Source: a bacterium
GTDB taxonomy: Bacteria; Planctomycetota; JACOTG01; JAUIME01
DNA: 5,851 bases
Assembly: GCA_030433195.1 (NCBI GenBank)
Contig: JAUIME010000356.1
Location: forward strand, 1-5,851
Reading direction: 5' to 3'
The position numbers and the translations under genes are program-made. This document shows, one piece after another, positions 1 through 5,543 of this stretch. The notes under the pieces were generated by a model, which ran no database searches, had not been told where the DNA came from, and saw only the letters and a list, made by a program, of their open reading frames with translations. Positions within the stretch are counted from its first letter, which is position 1; the number at the start of each line of letters is the position of its first letter.

Positions 1-484
1 CGGGAATGCGCCGCAGGGTCCCACGCGGCACGTCATCGCCGGGCGTCGCGTAGGACGGCGCGTGGTACGCGTCACCGAGCGCTTCCGACTTGGGACCGAA
101 AGGCGCCTCGACGGTCCGCGCATTGCGAGGATCGAGCGCCCACTCGATTCCGCCTCCGGGATGCACGAGCTGGAAGCTGTACTCGACGCGGTCCACCTCG
201 GACGCGGGAAAGCGCAGCGTGTAGAGCCCGTGCTCCCGCGCCGTCATCGGCACGATACGCTCGGGCCGCGCGACGTCGGTGAAAAGGCGCACGCCCTCGA
301 GATGCCCGTCGACATCGTGGAACGCGAACCAGAAGCCACCGGCTTCACCGCGCGGCAGGCCCGCGCCGTCGAGGTAGGCGCGGACACTCTCGGACGACCC
401 GAGATCCGCACTCGCCCAAGGCGCTTCCGGAGGCGTCGCCTCGTTCGGTTTCCAAGGATTCCCGATCGCAACCGTCGCGCTCAA
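1..484 (-). CDS. Enterochelin esterase-like alpha/beta hydrolase, N-terminal part (3' end outside window)
   Basis: This leftward open frame has 161 codons in the window and no stop before the left edge. The visible part resembles the N-terminal Ig-like (E-set) domain that precedes the alpha/beta-hydrolase domain in Fes/enterochelin-esterase-like proteins. Clues are GGFWFAFHDVDG (about residues 49-60), EYSFQLVHPGGG (101-112), the turn DPRNARTVEAPFGPKS (118-133) and DVPRGTLRRIP (151-161), which is typical of the junction before the catalytic domain. The Ser-His-Asp triad would lie outside the window, so neither activity nor substrate can be judged. Not every homologue acts on siderophores. The start is TTG at 484, the only usual start codon in this frame after the TGA at 547-545. 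GGGAGA (491-496) lies 6 nt upstream of it. It begins 60 bp after the lipoprotein stop on the same strand, so the two may be co-transcribed. Reading frame is secure from codon use; family assignment is moderate. Confidence 0.72.
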   Translation of the reverse strand, partial: MSATVAIGNPWKPNEATPPEAPWASADLGSSESVRAYLDGAGLPRGEAGGFWFAFHDVDGHLEGVRLFTDVARPERIVPMTAREHGLYTLRFPASEVDRVEYSFQLVHPGGGIEWALDPRNARTVEAPFGPKSEALGDAYHAPSYATPGDDVPRGTLRRIP

Positions 485-544
485 CGTCCGTCTCCCGCAG
501 CAAGACGGCCCGCCACCGCGAATCCGCGCCGCCGAGCCTCGCTC

Positions 545-3061
545 TCAGAACTCGGCTTGGCCGCGATACGTGTAGCGAATCTCGAAGAAGTTCGCCTGCG
601 GTTCGACGCCGATATCCGGATAAGGATACGAAAGAACGACCTTCACGCGAATGAAGCGCGAATCGTCGATGTCGTCGATGTTCGAGGTGAACTGCCCGGG
701 ACCGGGCCGCAGATCGCCGAGGTTCGGTCGGAACGGATTGTCGGGATCCGTCGACGCCCCTTGGTAGAGGTATCGCACCGCGCGATCGGGATCGGGGAAA
801 GCCGCGCCGTTGTCCTGGTCGAGCGGACCGCCCCCCCGCCCGCCGCGAACGGCCGTGAAGTCAGGGAAGAACGCGCGCGTGTCGATCCAGAGACTCGTCG
901 CCACCGACGAGTTGCCATCGCGCCGATAGGTACCCGTCGAAGCTGACGGACGAAACGCGATCCCGGCGATGTCGATCGAGCCCGACGGCGTCGTCTCGAC
1001 GCGATGCCGCCCGCGCCCGCCGCTGCCTCCCCGCCCGTTCGCGAATCCGCCGCCCTCGACCGGCTGACCGCTGATCCCGCGGGTGGCGAGCACGGCCGCT
1101 TCGTCGGTCACGGCGCAGCGCTCGAGCCCTTGCAACAGAACCGAGCCGCCGCTCCCTCCGCCACCGGTCGCTCCGCCCTCGCCGCCCGACGTCGAGACGG
1201 ACTGGTTGTCGCCGCCCGTGCCGCCGACGACGAGGATCTCGCCGACGATCGCGATCTCGCCGAGCGCTTGCAGCCAAACGGCACCGCCGCCTCCACCGCC
1301 GCCGCTGCCCGGGAACAGCACACCGTCGAAGCACGTGGTTCCCGCCCCACCGCCCCCGGATCCGCCGAAGAGTCGTCCCGCAAACGGGTCGAGATCGGGG
1401 CTTCCGTAGAGCTCGCCGGGAAGCGCGCCGCCGTTCGCGTTGCCGCGATCGCCGCGCCCGGCCTCGGCCCCGCCCGAGAACTCGCCGCCACCGCCGCCGC
1501 CGGTTTCCGAACGCGTCGAGCACGCGCGCGCGATCGAGCCGGCGCCGCCGCCGGACGTCCGGTTCTCGGATCCGACCACGCGTGAGCCGAATCCCGTCCC
1601 CCCCGCCTGACCGTCGAACGATCCACCGTTCCCGCCCGAGCCGCCGCCCGGGCCGCCGGACCCTCCCGGCGTTCCGTTCTCCGCACCGAAGTCGACGTCT
1701 TGGGCGTCCCTCCCCGAGGCGTCGAGTGTGCCCTCGATGACGATGTCACCGAGCGATTTGATCACGAGCGGGTTCTCACCCGTAACGCGCACCGTCGCGA
1801 ATCGACCGATGCGCACGTTCGAGTAGTCGAAACTCGGCAGCGGTCGGGTCGGATCGAACGTCCCGGTGTCGATCGTGTAGGTCGTCGCCTCGAGCGGATC
1901 GAGCTCGAGCACGCCGTTCGCCGCCGTCCCCCCGCCCTCGACCGGAAGCACCCATCCCGGGCGCTCGATGGCATTCCAACGCGCGGACGTCTCGGCGAAG
2001 TCCCGCAGTGTGTCGTCCGTGAACTCTTCGCGCACGACGAACGGCCCCGAGAACGGAGCATCCACGGTGCGGAACGTCGGGTAGGTGAAGTCCTCGGGAA
2101 TCTCGATGAGGTTCCCTCCGAAGTCGGCGAGCTCATCGGTGAAGTTGAACGTGATCTCGACACCCGCCGGTAGGCCGACGGTCGGCACGAGTCGAATTTC
2201 GCGCCGCGCGAAGTCGATGTCGAACGTCGTCGGGATCACCTGCTCGCGTCCCGAGTTCGGGCCGACCGCCGAGAGGAAGATCGTGTCCTCGCGCACCGTC
2301 GGCGGAAAGAGCGGCTCGCTGAACTTCGCGATGACGACGGCATCCGGCGCCACGCCCGCTTGCCCGCTCACGGGCGCGATGAGCCCCTCGAAGCGCGGCG
2401 CTCCGCGGACCGTGTCGGTGAACGACGTCGAGCTGATGCCGAACGGAAACAGCGGATCGTACACCGTCGTGAAGACGGCGTTGTACGAATCGACGAGAGG
2501 CTTGCCGTCGTTGCGGGTGGTGAGCGTCACGGGCTCGCCCTCGGCCAACCCCGGAAGGTACACGCGATAGTGCAGCACCAAGCGCGCGTCGCGTACGCAT
2601 TCGACGGGGCTCGGGTCCGACGCGACGTCGTGCTCGGGGTAGAGTCCGATCAGATCTCCGGGTTCGATCGGGATCCGCGGCTGGAAGAACACCCGCTTGC
2701 CTTCGACGGCAAAGGCCCCTTCGACGATCAGGTCGGTGTTCGCGCTCTCGTCCGGAAAACAGTCGCCGTCGAGATCCACGCGCGAAGCGTCGACACGAAT
2801 CTGGATCGTGTTCACGTCGACGCTCGCAGGATCGACGGGAGCGTTGAAGTCGAACACGAGCCGTTCGTTGAGAAACACGCCTTGAACGTTTTCGAGGTTG
2901 AAGGTGACGAGGCGCAGACGCTCGTCACTCCCCCCGCCGCCGCCACATCCCGTGAGTGTCCACGAACCGAGTGCGATCGCGAGCAGGGAGACCGCGTGCA
3001 ACGCGGCCGACCGTCGCGATCGACGGCGAGCGCCGTTCGACCGGATGTCCGGTTTCCGCAT
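545..3061 (-). CDS. Large exported lipoprotein with SbsA-type Ig-like domains and glycine-rich repeat region
   Basis: The protein has about 838 residues from the chosen start. A basic N-region and a hydrophobic stretch lead to the lipobox LTGC (Cys39), followed by GGGGGSDE. This predicts a signal-peptidase-II lipoprotein, probably in the outer membrane or at the surface. Residues about 50-200 and 222-332 each look like a bacterial Ig-like (Big_5/SbsA) fold; the phrases LVFDFNAPVDPASVD and VIAKFSEPLFPPTV are typical of it. DLDGDCFPDE (96-105) resembles a calcium-binding loop. From about 440 to 745 the chain is very glycine-rich. Short beta-strand segments with similar phrasing recur in it (GDIVIEGTLDASG, GEIAIVGEILVVGG, GSVLLQG), suggesting a beta-helix or adhesin-like stalk. 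The C-terminus (FIRVKVVLS to FFEIRYTYRG) looks like a compact beta domain. An ATG at 3115 would add 18 residues. I prefer 3061 because the signal peptide is more usual and a likely -10 lies too close to 3115. Function is unknown; surface structure or adhesion is an inference. Confidence 0.85.
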   Translation of the reverse strand: MRKPDIRSNGARRRSRRSAALHAVSLLAIALGSWTLTGCGGGGGSDERLRLVTFNLENVQGVFLNERLVFDFNAPVDPASVDVNTIQIRVDASRVDLDGDCFPDESANTDLIVEGAFAVEGKRVFFQPRIPIEPGDLIGLYPEHDVASDPSPVECVRDARLVLHYRVYLPGLAEGEPVTLTTRNDGKPLVDSYNAVFTTVYDPLFPFGISSTSFTDTVRGAPRFEGLIAPVSGQAGVAPDAVVIAKFSEPLFPPTVREDTIFLSAVGPNSGREQVIPTTFDIDFARREIRLVPTVGLPAGVEITFNFTDELADFGGNLIEIPEDFTYPTFRTVDAPFSGPFVVREEFTDDTLRDFAETSARWNAIERPGWVLPVEGGGTAANGVLELDPLEATTYTIDTGTFDPTRPLPSFDYSNVRIGRFATVRVTGENPLVIKSLGDIVIEGTLDASGRDAQDVDFGAENGTPGGSGGPGGGSGGNGGSFDGQAGGTGFGSRVVGSENRTSGGGAGSIARACSTRSETGGGGGGEFSGGAEAGRGDRGNANGGALPGELYGSPDLDPFAGRLFGGSGGGGAGTTCFDGVLFPGSGGGGGGGAVWLQALGEIAIVGEILVVGGTGGDNQSVSTSGGEGGATGGGGSGGSVLLQGLERCAVTDEAAVLATRGISGQPVEGGGFANGRGGSGGRGRHRVETTPSGSIDIAGIAFRPSASTGTYRRDGNSSVATSLWIDTRAFFPDFTAVRGGRGGGPLDQDNGAAFPDPDRAVRYLYQGASTDPDNPFRPNLGDLRPGPGQFTSNIDDIDDSRFIRVKVVLSYPYPDIGVEPQANFFEIRYTYRGQAEF

Positions 3062-3123
3062 GAGTCGCCCCCATTCTTCTTCGAGCTTCTCCGCCCGGGA
3101 AGCATCTGAACGCATCGCGCTTC

Positions 3124-3132
3124 ATTATTTCA
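3124..3132 (-). promoter_or_regulatory. Possible extended -10 promoter for the lipoprotein gene
   Basis: Read leftward, the AT-rich gap contains TGAAATAAT, which is an extended -10 (TG, one base, AATAAT, 5 of 6 matches to TATAAT). No good -35 hexamer stands 17 bases upstream. Transcription would begin near 3117, giving the ATG at 3061 a leader of about 55 nt, while the ATG at 3115 would be almost leaderless. The stretch 3062-3183 otherwise shows no gene and no convincing terminator for the gene ending at 3184. Confidence 0.4.
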
Positions 3133-3183
3133 CAGCGGAGAATCAAAGAAAAGAAGCGATCTCGAAGAGCATGCCCGTCACGA

Positions 3184-4305
3184 TCACGAACGCATCAGGC
3201 AAGCCGATAGCGCATCGAGGGTCGCGTCGATCGTCGCCTCGGTCGTCCCCGACCCGAGGCTGAAACGCAGCGTCGAGCTCGCGCGATCCGCGGAGAGCCC
3301 CATCGCGAGCAACACGTGCGAAGGGCTCGCGCCCGCCGACGCGGCGCCGGCCGAGACGTCGACACCACGCACCCCGAGCGCCGCTTGCAGCTCGTAGCCG
3401 CGTACGCCCGGAAACGAGACCGACAGCGTGTTGGGCAAGAAGGTGCCCTCACCGTTTCGCACCGCGTCGGGGAAGGCCTTCGCGATCCCGTCCGCGAGTC
3501 GGTCGCGAAGCTCGGACAGGCGCTCGGATGACGGAAAGGCGCCACGCGCGAGGAGCTCGAATGCCTTCGCGAACGCGAGCACGCCGGTCGTGTTCTCGGT
3601 TCCGCTGCGTCGTCCGTCCTGCTGACCACAGCCGTGGATGAGCGCCGGCAAGGTCGCCCCGTCTCGCACGTACAAGATCCCGCAGCCCTTCGGGGCGTAC
3701 ATTTTGTGACTACTCAGCGAGAGCAGGTCGCAGCCGATCGCCTCGACGTCGACCGGAATCTTTCCGATCGCCGCGACCGCGTCGCAGTGATACGGGACGC
3801 CGCGCTCGCGACACACCGCGGCGATCTCGCCCGCGGGCTGCAGGACGCCGGTTTCGTTGTTCGCGAGCATCACCGACACCACCGCCGTATCGTCGCGGAT
3901 CGCGTCGCGGACGGCGTCGACCTTCACCGCCCCGCTCTCGTCGACCGGGACGAACGTGACCTCGTACCCGTTGCGGCCGAGCCACTCCGCGGTCTTGCGC
4001 ACCGACCAATGCTCGATCGGGCTCACGACCAAATGGCGACGCTCGGGGCGAGCGTCGAGCGAGCCGCGAAGCGCCCAATTGTTCGACTCGGTGCCGCCCG
4101 ACGTGAACCAGATCGCCTCGGGGACGGCGCCGATCGCACGCGCGATCGTCGTGCGTGCCTCGTGAATGGCGGCGCGTGCCGCGACGCCCGCGGGATGCTT
4201 GGCCGACGCGTTGCCGTACGTGTCGGTCAGCGTCCTTGCGACGACTTCGACGACTTCCGGATGCACGGGTGTCGACCCGTTGTAGTCGAGATAGAGATCG
4301 GTCAT
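3184..4305 (-). CDS. NifS/IscS-type class V PLP enzyme (cysteine desulfurase-like) lacking the catalytic cysteine
   Basis: The product has 373 residues, slightly under the usual 380-400. It is a fold-type I PLP enzyme of the NifS/IscS group: YLDYNGSTPVHPEV (5-18), GNASAKHPAG (31-40), TSGGTESNNWA (68-78), IEHWSV with His99, ANNETG with Asn150, Asp175, and SLSSHKMYAPKGCG with PLP-binding Lys201. It also has HGCGQQDGRRSGTEN (224-238) and LRFSLGSGTTE (346-356). Three key positions deviate. The loop that normally reads SxGSAC reads SAGAAS, with Ser323 in place of the catalytic Cys and a loop about two residues shorter. The Gln that contacts the PLP ring is Ala178 (DAVAAIGK). The HGGGQ motif has Cys226. 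Such enzymes normally take sulfur from cysteine, leaving alanine; this one may be inactive in that role, use another cysteine, or do different chemistry. A GTG at 4380 would add 25 unrelated residues and lies upstream of a good promoter, so ATG 4305 is chosen. It diverges from kynurenine-pathway genes. Confidence 0.9.
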   Translation of the reverse strand: MTDLYLDYNGSTPVHPEVVEVVARTLTDTYGNASAKHPAGVAARAAIHEARTTIARAIGAVPEAIWFTSGGTESNNWALRGSLDARPERRHLVVSPIEHWSVRKTAEWLGRNGYEVTFVPVDESGAVKVDAVRDAIRDDTAVVSVMLANNETGVLQPAGEIAAVCRERGVPYHCDAVAAIGKIPVDVEAIGCDLLSLSSHKMYAPKGCGILYVRDGATLPALIHGCGQQDGRRSGTENTTGVLAFAKAFELLARGAFPSSERLSELRDRLADGIAKAFPDAVRNGEGTFLPNTLSVSFPGVRGYELQAALGVRGVDVSAGAASAGASPSHVLLAMGLSADRASSTLRFSLGSGTTEATIDATLDALSACLMRS

Positions 4306-4319
4306 GAGTGGCGGTCCGG

Positions 4320-4324
4320 CTCCT
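4320..4324 (-). promoter_or_regulatory. Possible ribosome binding site of the NifS-like gene
   Basis: Read leftward this is AGGAG, 14 nt before the ATG at 4305. The spacing is longer than ideal, but it is the best purine-rich match in the short leader and supports the 4305 start. No comparable site can serve the GTG at 4380, given that the predicted transcript starts downstream of it. Confidence 0.4.
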
Positions 4325-4346
4325 CTCTCTGGTTCGGGAAGCGCCG

Positions 4347-4376
4347 ATTCTAACGCGGTCGAGGTCGAGCCGTCAA
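4347..4376 (-). promoter_or_regulatory. Sigma70-type promoter of the NifS-like gene
   Basis: Read leftward, TTGACG (4376-4371, 5 of 6 to TTGACA) is followed after 18 bases by TAGAAT (4352-4347, 5 of 6 to TATAAT). Transcription would start near 4340, leaving a leader of about 35 nt before the ATG at 4305. This is the best promoter match I found in the window, and it decides the start codon of the gene. Confidence 0.65.
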
Positions 4377-4411
4377 ACACCGCGCGCGCATCCGAATCGC
4401 CGCTCGGCGTT

Positions 4412-4420
4412 TGCTATCAT
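4412..4420 (+). promoter_or_regulatory. Possible extended -10 promoter of the ACMS decarboxylase-kynureninase operon
   Basis: TGCTATCAT is an extended -10 (TG, one base, TATCAT with 5 of 6 matches). No clear -35 is present about 17 bases upstream, which is tolerable for extended -10 promoters. A start near 4427 would give a leader of about 80 nt before the TTG at 4509. It lies back to back with the leftward promoter at 4347-4376, so one regulator could act on both. Confidence 0.5.
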
Positions 4421-4498
4421 CGCCCGCTGAGGTCCGGCGTCCCGGCCGCGCTCCGCTCGTGCGCCGCGTCGCGTCGACGCGCCGAGCTTCCCAGCCTC

Positions 4499-4502
4499 GA
4501 GG
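4499..4502 (+). promoter_or_regulatory. Ribosome binding site that fixes the TTG start of ACMS decarboxylase
   Basis: GAGG ends 6 nt before the TTG at 4509. Together with the family N-terminus MKIDxHxHI beginning exactly at that codon, it settles the start despite the unusual initiation codon. Confidence 0.55.
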
Positions 4503-4508
4503 CGTGCC

Positions 4509-5543
4509 TTGAAGATCGACGTCCACACGCACATCCTCCCCGAAACGTGGCCCGACCTGCGTGAACGCTACGGCTACGGCGGCTTCGTCCGACTCGATCA
4601 TCACGCCTCGTGCCGCGCGCGCATGATGATCGACGACCGTTTCTTCCGCGAGGTCGAAGCGAATACCTGGGACCCCGCGACACGCGAGCGCGAATGCGAC
4701 GCGACCGGCGTCGACGTTCAGGTGCTGTCGACGGTCCCCGTCATGTTCAGCTACTGGGCAAAGCCCGACGATGCGCTCGATCTCTCGCGGATCTTGAACG
4801 ATCACATCGCGTCGGTCGTCGCGCGTCGACCGCAGCGCTTCGCCGGACTCGGCACGATTCCGCTGCAGGCACCCGATCTCGCGATTCGCGAGCTCGAACG
4901 GTGCGTTCAGGAGCTCGACCTGGCGGGTGTCCAGATCGGATCGCACGTCAATTCGTGGAACCTCGACGCACCGGAGCTGTTCCCGGTCTTCGAGGCCGCG
5001 GCCGAGCTCGGCGCCGCGGTCTTCGTGCATCCTTGGGAGATGATGGGCAACGAGGTGCTTCCGAAGTACTGGCTGCCGTGGCTCGTCGGGATGCCCGCCG
5101 AGACGTCGCGCGCGATCTGCTCGATCCTCATGGGCGGCGTGCTCGAACGGCTTCCGAACCTGCGGCTGTGTTTCGCGCACGGCGGCGGCTCGTTCCCCGC
5201 AACGGTCGGTCGCATCGATCACGGCTTCGCGGTCCGCCCCGACTTGTGCGCCGTCGACAACGAGCGTGCTCCGGGCGAGTATCTCGGCAAGTTCTACGTC
5301 GACTCCCTCGTACACGACGCCCGCGCGCTGCGGTATCTCCTCGAGGTGCTCGGCGAGCGTTCGATCGCACTCGGGAGCGACTACCCGTTCCCGCTCGGCG
5401 AAGCGCACCCCGGCGCGCTCATCGAGTCGCTCGACGACCTCTCGTCCACGACGAAGGAGCGGTTGCTCTCGGGCACCGCGCTCGAGTTTCTCGGCGTTTC
5501 CGCCGAGCGCTTCGCGACCTCGACGGGAGACGCGCGATCATGA
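4509..5543 (+). CDS. 2-amino-3-carboxymuconate-6-semialdehyde decarboxylase (ACMSD)
   Basis: The 344-residue protein closely follows the animal enzyme (336 residues) along its whole length, so that human residue numbers apply nearly unchanged. It is a metal-dependent amidohydrolase-superfamily TIM barrel that removes the C3 carboxylate from ACMS to give 2-aminomuconate 6-semialdehyde, limiting quinolinate formation. Metal ligands are His6 and His8 (VHTHILPE), His174 (FVHPWEMM) and Asp291 (LGSDYPFPLGE). His224 in CFAHGGGSFP is the expected catalytic base. Arg47, Trp191 (YWLPWLVGMPAETS) and Arg243 (AVRPDLCA) match the substrate-binding positions, the last normally reaching in from the partner subunit of a dimer. 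Other family phrases are STVPVMFSYWAKP (74-86) and GLGTIPLQAPDLA (113-125). Translation starts at TTG 4509. The stop overlaps the kynureninase start in ATGA, so the two genes are an operon and likely translationally coupled. The enzyme is cytosolic. Assignment is strong, and all active-site residues I could check are intact. Confidence 0.96.
   Translation: MKIDVHTHILPETWPDLRERYGYGGFVRLDHHASCRARMMIDDRFFREVEANTWDPATRERECDATGVDVQVLSTVPVMFSYWAKPDDALDLSRILNDHIASVVARRPQRFAGLGTIPLQAPDLAIRELERCVQELDLAGVQIGSHVNSWNLDAPELFPVFEAAAELGAAVFVHPWEMMGNEVLPKYWLPWLVGMPAETSRAICSILMGGVLERLPNLRLCFAHGGGSFPATVGRIDHGFAVRPDLCAVDNERAPGEYLGKFYVDSLVHDARALRYLLEVLGERSIALGSDYPFPLGEAHPGALIESLDDLSSTTKERLLSGTALEFLGVSAERFATSTGDARS

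Noticed and set aside
485..544. Possible terminator between the lipoprotein and esterase-like genes
   Set aside because: Only a 4-bp CGCG-AATC-CGCG stem and no T-run on the coding strand; read-through is more likely.
62..946. Long rightward open frame of 294 codons
   Set aside because: It is antisense to the esterase-like and lipoprotein genes, Arg-rich, with no family resemblance; a typical mirror frame in GC-rich DNA.
1004..1585. Rightward Ala/Pro-rich open frames over the glycine-rich region
   Set aside because: Complement of glycine codons gives Ala/Pro frames without stops; the leftward frame carries the signal peptide and Ig-like domains.
821..1687. DNA tandem repeat or CRISPR-like array in the glycine-rich region
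   Set aside because: Repetition is in the amino-acid pattern with variable codons; there are no identical regularly spaced repeats at DNA level.
3062..3115. N-terminal extension of the lipoprotein from an ATG at 3115
   Set aside because: It adds 18 charged residues before an already normal signal peptide and would be almost leaderless from the predicted promoter; it cannot be fully excluded.
3634..4353. Rightward open frame of 239 codons opposite the NifS-like gene
   Set aside because: Antisense to a protein with clear PLP-enzyme motifs; composition is Arg/Asp/His-rich with no family signal.
4306..4380. N-terminal extension of the NifS-like gene from a GTG at 4380
   Set aside because: The extra 25 residues do not match the family, and the best promoter (-10 at 4347-4352) lies inside it, so the transcript would begin after this codon.
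4350..5408. Leftward open frame of 352 codons opposite ACMSD
   Set aside because: It covers the well-conserved ACMSD on the other strand, is rich in Arg/Asp/Glu, and has no recognisable domain; it is a shadow of the real gene.
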